DNA of 64,000 nucleotides, taken from assembly GCF_026967795.1 (NCBI RefSeq), contig NZ_JAPVBH010000002.1:558001-622000 (forward strand), written 5' to 3'. The notes under the pieces were generated by a model, which was not told where the DNA came from, searched no databases, and saw nothing but the letters and a program-made list of their open reading frames with translations. The position numbers and the translations under genes were made by a program. Below, piece after piece: positions 37,615 through 46,802 of the stretch. Each line of letters begins with the position of its first letter. Positions within the stretch are counted from its first letter, which is position 1. Origin of the DNA: Modestobacter sp. VKM Ac-2986 (GTDB taxonomy: Bacteria > Actinomycetota > Actinomycetes > Mycobacteriales > Geodermatophilaceae).

Positions 37615-38880
37615 GTGGACCTCTCCCGCGCCGCCGCCGTCGCCGCCGACGCCACCGACCCGCTGGCCGGGTTCCGCGCCCGCTTCACCGGCACGGACGA
37701 CGAGGGCCCCGGCCGCTCGCTGTACCTGGACGGCAACTCCCTGGGCCGGCTGCCGGTGGACACCCCGGCCGCGGTCGCACGGGTCGTCGAGCAGGAGTGG
37801 GGTCGTGGGCTGGTCGGCTCCTGGGGTGGCTGGGTCGAGCAGTCCCGGCGGATCGGCGACGTCCTGGCCGCGGGCGTGCTGGGTGCCCGGCCCGGTGAGG
37901 TGCTGATCAGCGACACGACCAGCGTCGACCTCTACAAGCTGCTGGTCGCCGCCGTCGACGCACGCCCGGGCCGCGACGTGCTGGTGTGCTGCGCCGACGA
38001 CTTCCCCACCGACCGGTACGTCGTGGCCGGGGTGGCCGGGCAGCGCGGGATGACCGTGCGCTCGGTGGCGGCCCACGTCGACGAGGGACTGGACCTGGCC
38101 GTGCTGGCGCGGGCACTGGACGAGCGGGTCGCCGTCCTGGTGCTGTCGCAGGTGGCCTACCGGTCCGGCGCGGTGGTCGACATGGCCGCGGTGACCCGGC
38201 TGGCCCGCGAGCACGGCGCCCTGGTGGTCTGGGACCTGAGCCACGGCGCCGGTGCGGTGCCCGCCGACCTGACCGCGGTCGGCGCGGACCTGGCCGTGGG
38301 CTGCACCTACAAGCACCTCAACGGCGGGCCGGGCGCCCCGGCGTTCCTCTACGTGCGGCAGGAGCTGCAGGACCAGCTGCGCCAGCCGATCTGGGGCTGG
38401 TTCGGGGCCCGCGACCAGTTCGCCATGGGTGCGACCTACGAGCCGGCCGAGGGCGTGGACCGCTTCGCCGTCGGCACTCCCCCGGTCCTGGCGATGGCCG
38501 CCGTCGAGGTGGGCGCCCGGCTCACCGCAGGGGCCGGCATCGACGCGATCGCAGCGAAGGGCCGGGCGCTGACCGACCTGGTCGTGGCGCTGGCCGACGA
38601 GTGGCTGGCCGGGCACGGCGTGGCGGTGGCCAGCCCGCGGGACGCCGCCCGACGCGGGGCGCACGTGTCGCTGGCCCACCCCGCCGCCTGGCAGCTGACC
38701 CAGGCGCTGATCGAGCGCGGCGTCGTCCCGGACTTCCGGACGCCGGACCGGTTGCGGCTGGGCCCGGCGCCGCTCTACACCCGGTTCGTCGACGTCTGGG
38801 ACGCGATGGACCGGCTGCGCACCGTGCTCACCGACCGGTCCTGGGAGGCCTACCCGGTCGAGCGCAGCCGGGTCACCTGA
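37615..38880 (+). CDS. kynU: kynureninase
   Basis: Encodes 421 residues from GTG 37615. PLP enzyme that splits kynurenine into anthranilate and alanine. Family marks are SLYLDGNSLGRLP, WGRGLVGSWGGW, LISDTTSVDLYKLL, VVWDLSHGAGAVPADL and the PLP lysine in GCTYKHLNGGPGAPAFLYV. No tryptophan dioxygenase or kynurenine formamidase gene is in the window, unless the divergent amidase serves that step. A large open frame extending upstream to 35491 is only antisense to the amidase. Confidence 0.93.
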   Translation: MDLSRAAAVAADATDPLAGFRARFTGTDDEGPGRSLYLDGNSLGRLPVDTPAAVARVVEQEWGRGLVGSWGGWVEQSRRIGDVLAAGVLGARPGEVLISDTTSVDLYKLLVAAVDARPGRDVLVCCADDFPTDRYVVAGVAGQRGMTVRSVAAHVDEGLDLAVLARALDERVAVLVLSQVAYRSGAVVDMAAVTRLAREHGALVVWDLSHGAGAVPADLTAVGADLAVGCTYKHLNGGPGAPAFLYVRQELQDQLRQPIWGWFGARDQFAMGATYEPAEGVDRFAVGTPPVLAMAAVEVGARLTAGAGIDAIAAKGRALTDLVVALADEWLAGHGVAVASPRDAARRGAHVSLAHPAAWQLTQALIERGVVPDFRTPDRLRLGPAPLYTRFVDVWDAMDRLRTVLTDRSWEAYPVERSRVT

Positions 38881-38946
38881 CGCACCGATGAGTTCCGCGG
38901 CCGGGGGCGGTCCTCCCCGCGACCGACCCCGACCAGGAGGAACCGC

Positions 38947-39594
38947 GTGCCCCAGCTGCTGGAGGTCCAGGACTTCACCGTCTCGAGCGACGGGTTCGGT
39001 GCCGGGGAGGGGCAGAGCCTGGAACGGCCGTTCGGGCACGCCGACCCCGGAGCGCTCATGAGCTGGGCGCTCGGCACGGCGAGCTTCCCCAACCGCACCG
39101 GACCGGGCGGCAGCCGCGGGCTCGACGACCACCTGGTCCGCGACTTCTCCCACGGCATCGGCGCCGAGATCATGGGGGCGCACGAGTTAAGCCCGCACCG
39201 CGGCCCGTGGACCGATCACGACTGGCAGGGCTGGTGGGGCGACGAGCCGCCGTTCCACACCCCGGTGTTCGTGATGACCCACCACCTGCGCCCGTCGTTC
39301 ACGCTGTCGGACACCACCTTCCACTTCGTCGACGGCACACCGGCCGAGGTGCTGGCCCAGGCGCAGGAGGCCGCGCAGGGACGCGACGTCCGGCTCGGCG
39401 GAGGGGCGTCGGTGATCCGGGAGTTCCTGGACGCCGACCTGGTCGACACGCTGCACGTGGCGGTCGCACCGGCGATCCAGCTCGGCTCCGGGTCGCGGTT
39501 GTGGCACTCACCCGACGAGCTGCTGGACCGCTTCCACCGGGACGTCGTCCCCAGTCCCAGCGGCGTGGTGCACCACCTCTTCTGGCGGCGGTGA
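38947..39594 (+). CDS. dihydrofolate reductase family protein
   Basis: Encodes 215 residues from GTG 38947 with AGGAGG upstream. DHFR/RibD-like fold: VQDFTVSSDGFGAGEGQSLE, AEIMGAHELSPHRGPW, FVMTHHLRPSFTLSDTTFHF and RLGGGASVIREFLDADLVD. Uncharacterised reductase type. Contains a TTA leucine codon at 39187-39189, rare in this genome. Stops two bases before the opposite-strand sortase stop. Confidence 0.88.
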   Translation: MPQLLEVQDFTVSSDGFGAGEGQSLERPFGHADPGALMSWALGTASFPNRTGPGGSRGLDDHLVRDFSHGIGAEIMGAHELSPHRGPWTDHDWQGWWGDEPPFHTPVFVMTHHLRPSFTLSDTTFHFVDGTPAEVLAQAQEAAQGRDVRLGGGASVIREFLDADLVDTLHVAVAPAIQLGSGSRLWHSPDELLDRFHRDVVPSPSGVVHHLFWRR

Positions 39595-39595
39595 G

Positions 39596-40261
39596 TCAGC
39601 GCGCGGTGGCGAAGACGACCAGGTCCTCCGTCGTCGCGCCGGAGCCCAGCGGCGTCAGGCAGGTGATCAGGACCAGCCGCCCGGGGACGGCCTCCCACAC
39701 CTCGGTCGCGCCGGCGAGGGCGTCCGCGGCGTACCGGGCGGTGCGCTCGACGGTGTAGTCGACGGTGCCCTCGGGGGTGCTGACGGAGACGACGTCCCCG
39801 GGGACCAGCGCGGACCCCTGGTGGTCGGCGGTGAGCAGCGGGTCGAAGCCGGAGTTCCCCGTGCTGGTCGAGTGCGCCGCCAGGTAGAGGGTGTTGTCGG
39901 CGTCCTCCGCCGCGCCGACGGGCTCGCCGTAGGGCTGCACCCAGTAGGCGGCGGTCAGCAGCGGTGGGTCGATCACCCCGGTCGGCGCCGCCAGCGGCAG
40001 CACCGGCAGGTCCAGGCCCACCGCGTCGACCCGCACGTGCACCGGCGAGGACGGCGTCGTCCACGCCGTGGCGGTGGTCCGCGGCAGCGCGGTCGCCTGC
40101 GACGGGGCACCGGAGGGCGGCGCGGTCACCGCGGCCGCCGCGGCCCCACCCGCCGAGAGCGGCTCCGCGCCGGACAGGCCGACCCCGAGGACGACGGCAC
40201 CGGCGACCCCGAGGACGGTGCACCCGGAGAGCGCCGCCGCCCGCGGGCCCGGACGCCGCAC
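39596..40261 (-). CDS. sortase (class F-like)
   Basis: Encodes 221 residues from GTG 40261. One N-terminal membrane helix (GCTVLGVAGAVVLGVGLSG), a Ser/Thr/Ala linker, then the sortase barrel from VHVRVDAVGLDLPVLPL. Catalytic His in LYLAAHSTSTGNSGFDPLL and Cys in RLVLITCLTPLGSG. The Arg that normally follows on the next strand is not evident (EDLVVFATAR ends the protein). It starts one base after the stop of the surface-protein gene, its likely substrate. Confidence 0.85.
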   Translation of the reverse strand: MRRPGPRAAALSGCTVLGVAGAVVLGVGLSGAEPLSAGGAAAAAVTAPPSGAPSQATALPRTTATAWTTPSSPVHVRVDAVGLDLPVLPLAAPTGVIDPPLLTAAYWVQPYGEPVGAAEDADNTLYLAAHSTSTGNSGFDPLLTADHQGSALVPGDVVSVSTPEGTVDYTVERTARYAADALAGATEVWEAVPGRLVLITCLTPLGSGATTEDLVVFATAR

Positions 40262-40262
40262 G

Positions 40263-41888
40263 TCAGTCCTGCGGCGCGGCGGCCGGGCGGCGCCGCGGCC
40301 GCAGCACCGCACCCGCACCGAGCGCCGCGACCAGCAGCGCCGTGCCGCCCACCGCGACCAGCGGCACCGAGGCACCGGCGTCCGGCTCGGTCCAGCCGGT
40401 GTTGGACGCCAGGCCCGGGTTGAGCACCGGGACTACCACCGGCTGCCCCGGCGGCGCGACGACGGGGGCGACGGCGACCGGTGCGGCCGTCACGTCCAGG
40501 GTGAGGGTGACGCTGTACCAGGGGTTCTCCGCGTCGGTGCCGATGATCAGCGCCAGCGCGTGGTCGCCGGACCGGGAGTCGGCCGGCACGGTCAGCTCGA
40601 TCCCGTCGGCCGTGACGGTCACCGGCAGCGTGTCGTCCCCGAACGACCCACCGTCGACCGACACCTCCTCGTCGACGTCCTCGGACACGTCGGGTGCGGG
40701 CTGCTCCGCGGGCTCGTCGGCGGCCTCGGCAGCGGCCTGCGCGGCGTCCACGGCCTCGGCGGCGGCCACGCGGGCCAGCGCCTCCGCGGGAGCCGGCTCC
40801 GCCAACGGGGAGGTCGGGATGCCGAAGTCGCCGGTCAGGGACCCGATGAGGTACTGCCACCGCGAGAGCTCGTCGTCCGGGTCGAACCCGGGGTCGGTGT
40901 CGGGCTCCACCTCCGGGGCGGGCACGGTCGCCTCGTACCAGCCGTCGGTGTGGCCCTCGTCGTACCCCTGCTCGTAGCCGGTGTCGGCAGCGGCCTGTGC
41001 GGCGTCGAAGGACGGCCCGTGCGCCGGGACGTGCACGGCGCCCAGCCCGGCCTGCAGCCCGGCGTCGGAGCCGTCGGTGTACCCGGCCTCGTACCCGGCC
41101 CAGAAGCCGTCCTCGTCGGGCTCGGTCCGGAAGAAGACCGCCGTCGTGTCGGTGAGCGCGTCGAGTCCGACGGTGCGCATCAGCGAGTCCGCCGGCAGCG
41201 TGAACGCGATCGTCGTCCCGGCGGTGACCGCGTAGGACGAGCAGTCGACCTCCGCGCCCGGGTCGGCACCGGCGTCCACGTCCGGCTCGGGCGCCTCGGC
41301 CAGCCACGCGTAGGTGCACGGCAGCCCGGCCTGGGCGCTCAGCACGGGGGCGAGCGGGACCACGGAGGTGCCGGCGCCGGCGAACTCGAGCAGGTACTCG
41401 ACGTCCGCGCCGACCTCGACCCCGGGGGCGGTGCCGGTGAGCCCTGCGACCGTGAGCAGGCCCAGCGGCCCGCTGGACGCGTCGGTCGGCAGCGTGATGC
41501 GCACGAGGCCGTCCGAGGGCCCGGTGACGTCGAGGTGGCCGGCACCGGTCGCCGCGGACGAGAGGGTGCGGGTCGGCTCCTCGTCGGTCTCGGCGCCGGT
41601 CTCCAGCAGGTAGGTGGCCGCCGAGGCGTCGACACCGGCGGGCAGCTGCAGGTCGACCGCGCCACCCCACTCGACCTCGACGGGGACGAACTCGCCGCCA
41701 CCGTCCTCGGTGGGCGGTGACGTGTTCTCCGACGGGTACAGGAAGAGGACGACGTCCGGTGGCGACAGCGGGACGGTCAGCCCCACCGCCGCACTGGCCG
41801 GGGAGGTGCCCAACGCGAGGGCGACCAGCGTCGCCAGCGCGCCGACGGCGGCACGGGCCGACGCTCGGGACGGGGTGGGAACGGACAC
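40263..41888 (-). CDS. surface protein with C-terminal sorting-like signal
   Basis: Encodes 541 residues. Signal peptide (RAAVGALATLVALALGTSPASA), beta-rich repeats with LPADSLMR and VPADSRSGDHALALI, a Gly/Asp/Tyr-rich stretch (WAGYEAGYTDGSDAGLQAGL, YEQGYDEGHTDGWYE) and acidic/Ala linkers. The C-terminus has the layout of a sorting signal: LASNTGWTEPDAG, hydrophobic helix (VPLVAVGGTALLVAALGAGA), basic tail RPRRRPAAAPQD. The NTG triad would be the cleavage region in place of LPXTG. Probably wall-anchored by the adjacent sortase; only two Cys pairs are visible (CTYAW, CSSYA). Confidence 0.8.
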   Translation of the reverse strand: MSVPTPSRASARAAVGALATLVALALGTSPASAAVGLTVPLSPPDVVLFLYPSENTSPPTEDGGGEFVPVEVEWGGAVDLQLPAGVDASAATYLLETGAETDEEPTRTLSSAATGAGHLDVTGPSDGLVRITLPTDASSGPLGLLTVAGLTGTAPGVEVGADVEYLLEFAGAGTSVVPLAPVLSAQAGLPCTYAWLAEAPEPDVDAGADPGAEVDCSSYAVTAGTTIAFTLPADSLMRTVGLDALTDTTAVFFRTEPDEDGFWAGYEAGYTDGSDAGLQAGLGAVHVPAHGPSFDAAQAAADTGYEQGYDEGHTDGWYEATVPAPEVEPDTDPGFDPDDELSRWQYLIGSLTGDFGIPTSPLAEPAPAEALARVAAAEAVDAAQAAAEAADEPAEQPAPDVSEDVDEEVSVDGGSFGDDTLPVTVTADGIELTVPADSRSGDHALALIIGTDAENPWYSVTLTLDVTAAPVAVAPVVAPPGQPVVVPVLNPGLASNTGWTEPDAGASVPLVAVGGTALLVAALGAGAVLRPRRRPAAAPQD

Positions 41889-42008
41889 GGGGACGCCTCT
41901 CGACCGCGGCGTCCGACACGCCGACGCGGCGAAAGGTAGGGCACGACCGGCTGCCTCCGACGGCGCGACGCGCCCGTGTGACTGGTGGGACCGGCCGGGC
42001 GCGTCTGC

Positions 42009-42605
42009 TCAGGCGCTGACGGACTCGGTCAGCCCCAGCCACTCCCGCCAGCGGGGGTCGACCGTGCGGTGCCCCAGCAAGCGCCACGCCGTCCCGCTGG
42101 GTGCCCGCGGTGGGTGCGGCAGCGCCCAGCCCATCTCCGCCAGCGAGCGGTCGGCCTTGACGTGGTTGCAGCGGCGGCAGGCGGCCACCACGTTCTCCCA
42201 GGTGTGCGTCCCGCCCCTGCTGCGCGGCACCACGTGGTCGATGCTGGTGGCCGACGCGCCGCAGTAGACGCAGGTCGAGGAGTCGCGGGTGAACACCGCC
42301 CGGCGCGACAGCGGCACCTGCACCGGGAAGGGCACCCGCACGTAGCGGGTCAGCCGCACCACGACCGGCACCGCCAGGGTGACCCGTTCGGCGTGCACCT
42401 CCTCGTCACCGACGTCGACGCTCTCGGCCTTGGCGGCCAGCACGAGCACGATCGCGCGCCGACTGGACACCACGCACAACGGCTCGTAGGTGGCGTTGAG
42501 CAGCAACGTGGCGCCGGTCGTGGCGGCCGGCTGGGCGGTCGGGGCGACCGGGTCACGCCGTGGTGCGGCGCGGCCCGACGCGGGCGGGAGTGCGGTGATC
42601 GACAC
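42009..42605 (-). CDS. HNH endonuclease
   Basis: Encodes 198 residues from GTG 42605 with GGAGG six bases upstream. The C-terminal half has CVYCGASATSIDHVVPRSRG, then NVVAACRRCNHVK: a CxxC/CxxC zinc site around the DH...N HNH core. The N-terminal half (LLLNATYEPLCVVSSRRAIV) is typical of the McrA-like housekeeping HNH group. The counterpart in M. tuberculosis is Rv2469c, between DUF5130 and glbO. Physiological target unknown. Confidence 0.92.
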   Translation of the reverse strand: MSITALPPASGRAAPRRDPVAPTAQPAATTGATLLLNATYEPLCVVSSRRAIVLVLAAKAESVDVGDEEVHAERVTLAVPVVVRLTRYVRVPFPVQVPLSRRAVFTRDSSTCVYCGASATSIDHVVPRSRGGTHTWENVVAACRRCNHVKADRSLAEMGWALPHPPRAPSGTAWRLLGHRTVDPRWREWLGLTESVSA

Positions 42606-42726
42606 GGGACACCTCCGGGTGCCCGTTGCCACCGACGGCTTCGACAGCCCACGGGCACCTCCATCCTGCACCGGAAACGGCCGTGGTGGGCGGCGGGCGT
42701 CACACCCCCGCACTACCGTCGCCCAC

Positions 42727-44805
42727 GTGCGCTACCCCGACGCCCCCCGCCTGGACCTGGTCGAGAACCTGCACGGCCACTCGGTCGCCGACCCCTACCG
42801 CTGGCTGGAGGACGCCGCCGACCCGCGCACCGTGGCCTGGGCCGCCGCCCAGGACGAGCTGGCCGCGGACCTGCTGGCCGGGCTGCCGACCCGGCCGGTG
42901 TTCGCCGAGCGGCTCGAGCAGCTGGTGCACGCCGGCGCCGTCGGGGTCCCGGTCCGGCGCCGCGGGCGGGCCTTCTCCACCCGCCGCGACCCCGGGCAGG
43001 AGCACGCCGTCCTGCGGGTGACCGAGCCCGACGGCACCGTGCGGGTGCTGGTCGACCCGACCGCGCTGGACCCCGCGGGCACCACCACCCTCGATGCCTG
43101 GCAGCCCTCCTGGGAGGGCGACCGGCTGGCCTACCAGCTCTCGGTCGGCGGCGACGAGGAGTCCCAGCTGTTCGTCCTGGACGTCGCCACCGGCGAGGTG
43201 GTCGAGGGCCCGATCGACCGCTGCCGCTACTCCCCCGTCGGCTGGCTGCCCGGCGGCGAGGAGCTCTTCTACGTGCGCCGGCTCGCCCCCGACCTCGTGC
43301 CGGCCGGCGAGGAGCAGTTCCACCGCCGGGTGTGGCGCCACCGGGTGGGCGCCGACGCGGCCACCGACGTGCTGGTGCACGGCGAGGGCAGCGACCCCTC
43401 CACCTACTTCGGTGCCCGCACCAGCGCCGACGGCCGCTGGCTGGTCGTCTCCGCCTCGGTGGGCACCGCCCCGCGCGACGACGTCTGGCTGGCCGACCTG
43501 GCCGGTGACGGCGTCCTGCGCGAGCTGCAGGTCGGCGTGGACGCCCAGACCTCGGCCTGGGTGGCCCGCGACGGGCGGCTGTGGCTGCACACCGACCGCG
43601 ACAGCCCGCGCGGCCGGCTGGTCGTCGCCGACCCCACCGACCCCGCGACGTGGGCCCCGGCGGCCTGGCGCGAGGTCGTGCCGCAGCAGGCCGACGGCGT
43701 GCTGACCGATCTCGCCCTGGTCGACGGCGCGGACGGCGCCCTGACGGTGCTAGCGGTGCACGCCGTGGACGCCACCGACCGGCTGTCGCTGTGGGCCGGC
43801 GACGGCTCCGGCGCGCTCGGCGAGGTCAGCGACCTGCAGCCGGGCAGCATCTCCGGGGTGAGCGCACCGCCCGAGGGCGGCACCACCGCCTGGATCGGCT
43901 TCACCGACTACTCGACGCCGCCCTCGGTGCTGCGCTGGGACGCCACCGAGCCGACCGTGCTCACCGAGCACGAGAAGGCACCGACCACGGCGACGGTCCT
44001 GTCGGTGCAGGTGGTCGAGGCCCACGCCACCTCCGCCGACGGCACGCCGGTGCACCTGTTCGTTCTCTCGCCCTCCGGCATGCCCGACACCCCCCGGCCG
44101 ACCGTGCTCTACGGCTACGGCGGCTTCAACGTCTCCCTCACCCCGGCCTACAGCGCGCAGGCGCTGGCCTGGGTCGCCGCCGGCGGGGTGTGGGTGGTGG
44201 CCAACCTGCGCGGTGGCTCCGAGCACGGCGAGGAGTGGCACCGGGCCGGCATGCGCGAGCACAAGCAGAACGTGTTCGACGACTTCGCCGCCGCGGCACA
44301 GCACCTGGTCGCCGCCGGCTGGACGACGCCGGCGCAGCTGGCGGTGATGGGCGGGTCGAACGGCGGGCTGCTGGTGGGCGCGATGGCCACCCAGCACCCC
44401 GACCTGGTCGCGGCCGTCGTGTGCAGCGCACCGCTGCTGGACATGGTCCGCTACGAGCTGTTCGGCCTGGGCCGCACCTGGAACGACGAGTACGGCACCG
44501 CCGCGGACCCGGTCGAGCTGGGCTGGCTGCTGGGGTACTCGCCCTACCACCGGGTGGTCGAGGGCACCGCCTACCCGGCGGTGCTGTTCACGACCTTCGA
44601 GTCCGACACCCGGGTCGACCCGCTGCACGCCCGCAAGCTCGCCGCGGCGCTGCAGCACGCCACCTCCGCCGAGGCGCCGATCGTGCTGCGCCGCGAGCTG
44701 TCGGTCGGGCACGGGGCCCGCGCGGTGAGCCGGACGGTCGGCCTGGCCGCCGACCAGCTGGCGTTCCTGGCCGCGCACACCGGCCTCGCCCCGGCCTCCG
44801 CCTGA
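42727..44805 (+). CDS. prolyl oligopeptidase family protein (S9A)
   Basis: Encodes 692 residues from GTG 42727. N-terminal [20 protein letters not shown] with PYRWLED is the S9A hallmark; a seven-bladed propeller follows; the hydrolase domain begins near 430 ([17 protein letters not shown]). Catalytic Ser in [13 protein letters not shown], Asp in [13 protein letters not shown], His in VGHGARAVS. Cleaves peptides after proline. No signal peptide, so cytoplasmic. Divergent from the HNH gene. Confidence 0.93.
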   Translation: MRYPDAPRLDLVENLHGHSVADPYRWLEDAADPRTVAWAAAQDELAADLLAGLPTRPVFAERLEQLVHAGAVGVPVRRRGRAFSTRRDPGQEHAVLRVTEPDGTVRVLVDPTALDPAGTTTLDAWQPSWEGDRLAYQLSVGGDEESQLFVLDVATGEVVEGPIDRCRYSPVGWLPGGEELFYVRRLAPDLVPAGEEQFHRRVWRHRVGADAATDVLVHGEGSDPSTYFGARTSADGRWLVVSASVGTAPRDDVWLADLAGDGVLRELQVGVDAQTSAWVARDGRLWLHTDRDSPRGRLVVADPTDPATWAPAAWREVVPQQADGVLTDLALVDGADGALTVLAVHAVDATDRLSLWAGDGSGALGEVSDLQPGSISGVSAPPEGGTTAWIGFTDYSTPPSVLRWDATEPTVLTEHEKAPTTATVLSVQVVEAHATSADGTPVHLFVLSPSGMPDTPRPTVLYGYGGFNVSLTPAYSAQALAWVAAGGVWVVANLRGGSEHGEEWHRAGMREHKQNVFDDFAAAAQHLVAAGWTTPAQLAVMGGSNGGLLVGAMATQHPDLVAAVVCSAPLLDMVRYELFGLGRTWNDEYGTAADPVELGWLLGYSPYHRVVEGTAYPAVLFTTFESDTRVDPLHARKLAAALQHATSAEAPIVLRRELSVGHGARAVSRTVGLAADQLAFLAAHTGLAPASA

Positions 44806-44889
44806 GCGTGACCCGGCCGGCCCGACCGTGACCCCGACCGCCGGCCCGACCACGGGCCGGCGGTCCCCGGCGCGCCCGGTGGACCCCGG

Positions 44890-46317
44890 GTGGCACCGGC
44901 CGGTTCCGTTCCACCTGCCAGAATCCCCCGTCATGCGACGTGCCCGAGCGGTCACCGTCACCGAGGCCGCCGGGCCCCGGTCCCGTGCAGGTGCCCGCTG
45001 AGCGCCCACGGGACGGGCCCGGCCGACGCGCCGGCGACCTACGGGCAGGTCTTCGCCGTCGGTGAGTTCCGGCCGCTGTTCGGCTCCCACCTGCTGTCCA
45101 CGATCGGCGACGAGCTCGCCCGGGTGGCGCTGACGGTGCTGGTCTACCAGCGCACCGACTCCGCGGTGCTGGCCGCGCTCACCTTCGCGATCAGCTACCT
45201 GCCGTGGCTGCTGGGCGGCCCGGTGCTGTCCGCCCTGGCCGACCGGCTGCCCCGGCACCAGGTGCTCATCGGCAGCGACGTCGCCCGCGCCGTCCTGGTG
45301 GCCGCGATGGCCGTGCCGGGGACGCCGTTGCCGCTGCTGCTCCTCCTGCTGCTGCTGGTGTCGTTGTTCGCCCCAGCCTTCGAGGCCGCCCGCTCGGCGC
45401 TGACGGCCGACGTGCTCGAGGGCGACCGGTACGCCGTCGCGACCTCGCTGACCGGGATCACCCAGCAGGTCGCCCAGCTGATCGGCTTCGGCCTCGGCGG
45501 CCTGCTGCTGACGCAGCTGTCCGCCTCCGCCGCCCTGCTGCTCAACGCGGCCACCTTCGCCGTCTCCGCCGTCTGGCTGACCCTGGGGCTGCGCCGCCGG
45601 CCCGCACCGGTGCAGGACGCCGGGGAGGCCGGGCGCTCGCTGCTGCAGGACACCGCCAGCGGCCTGCGCCTGGTGGCCGGCGCCGCCCGGCTGCGGGCGA
45701 TCGTCGGGCTGCTGTGGGTCGCGGCGCTGTTCGTCAACGCCCCGGAGGGCATCGCCGCCCCCTGGACGCTGGAGCTGCAGGACGCCCTCGGCGCGACCGG
45801 GCTGCTGCTGGCCGCCAACCCGGCCGGCGCCGCGGTCGGCGGGGTGCTCGTGGGCCGGTTCTGTCCACCGGCGCTGCGCGACCGGCTGCTCACCCCGCTG
45901 GTGCTGCTCTCCCTGGGCGGCATCCTGCTGGCCGGGCTGGTGCCGCTGGTGCTCGACCGCGGCACCACGGCCTTCGTCGTCGTCCTGGTCCTGCTGTTCG
46001 TCGCCGGACTGGGCGGGGCCTGCTCGATCCCGCTCAACGTCGCCTTCGTCCAGGCCGTGCCCAGCGCCTACCGCGGCCGCGCGTTCGGGGTGGCGGTGGC
46101 CGGGCTGTACGGCGTCCAGGGGCTGGGTGCCGTGCTGGCCGGGGTCGCTGCCGACCTGGTCCGGCCGAGCACCGTGGTGGTGCTGTCGGGGGCCGTGGGG
46201 CTGGTCGCCGTCGTCGTCCCGCTGCTGGCGCTGCGGCGGTCGGCGTCCGGGCCGGCCGGAGGAGACCCTGCCCACGTGGCCTCCGGTCCCCCGGCTGGGG
46301 GACCATCGCAGGCATGA
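44890..46317 (+). CDS. MFS transporter, N-terminus uncertain
   Basis: About 440-475 residues. From [20 protein letters not shown] on it is a clear major facilitator of the MFS_3/EntS-like exporter group with 10-12 helices, for example [40 protein letters not shown] and [20 protein letters not shown]. The start is a problem: the only in-frame GTG is 44890 and its first 36 codons read like non-protein sequence; a CTG at 44998 is the next option. An ATG at 44933 in another frame encodes 22 residues ([16 protein letters not shown]...) before a stop, so a frameshift or sequencing error is also possible. Overlaps the next gene as ATGA. Confidence 0.8.
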   Translation: MAPAGSVPPARIPRHATCPSGHRHRGRRAPVPCRCPLSAHGTGPADAPATYGQVFAVGEFRPLFGSHLLSTIGDELARVALTVLVYQRTDSAVLAALTFAISYLPWLLGGPVLSALADRLPRHQVLIGSDVARAVLVAAMAVPGTPLPLLLLLLLLVSLFAPAFEAARSALTADVLEGDRYAVATSLTGITQQVAQLIGFGLGGLLLTQLSASAALLLNAATFAVSAVWLTLGLRRRPAPVQDAGEAGRSLLQDTASGLRLVAGAARLRAIVGLLWVAALFVNAPEGIAAPWTLELQDALGATGLLLAANPAGAAVGGVLVGRFCPPALRDRLLTPLVLLSLGGILLAGLVPLVLDRGTTAFVVVLVLLFVAGLGGACSIPLNVAFVQAVPSAYRGRAFGVAVAGLYGVQGLGAVLAGVAADLVRPSTVVVLSGAVGLVAVVVPLLALRRSASGPAGGDPAHVASGPPAGGPSQA

Positions 46318-46742
46318 CCCAGAGCGCGTCCCCGTCGGAGGCTGCGACCTTCTACGACCAGATCGGCGGCGAGCCGGTCTTCTCCGCGCTGGTGGCCCAC
46401 TTCTACGCCGCCGTGAAGGAGGACCCGGTCCTGCGCCCGATGTACCCCGGCGACGACTGGGAGGGCGCGGAGACGCGGCTGCGGATGTTCCTGCAGCAGT
46501 ACTGGGGCGGGCCGCGCACCTACTCCGAGGAGCGCGGGCACCCCCGGCTGCGGATGCGGCACGCCCCCTTCGCCATCGACGACGCCGCGCGGCAGGCCTG
46601 GCTGACCCACATGCGCGCCGCCGTCGACTCGCTGGGGCTCACCGCCGAGCAGGACGCCACGTTGTGGGGTTACCTGGAGATGGCGGCGCACAGCATGCAG
46701 AACCGGTGGCCCGAGGGGGCCGGCGGCACGCTGTCGGTCTGA
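46314..46742 (+). CDS. glbO: truncated haemoglobin, group II (trHbO)
   Basis: Encodes 142 residues. [60 protein letters not shown] with the proximal His in [15 protein letters not shown] is typical of trHbO. Binds oxygen at haem; roles proposed are oxygen/NO handling or respiration. Rv2470 (glbO) is the syntenic M. tuberculosis gene, next to aglA as here. Confidence 0.94.
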   Translation: MTQSASPSEAATFYDQIGGEPVFSALVAHFYAAVKEDPVLRPMYPGDDWEGAETRLRMFLQQYWGGPRTYSEERGHPRLRMRHAPFAIDDAARQAWLTHMRAAVDSLGLTAEQDATLWGYLEMAAHSMQNRWPEGAGGTLSV

Positions 46743-46802
46743 TCCGGCGCCGCAGCCCCTCCACACCCGCAGGAGCCCCCGCTGAGCGAGCACCCGACGT
46801 CC

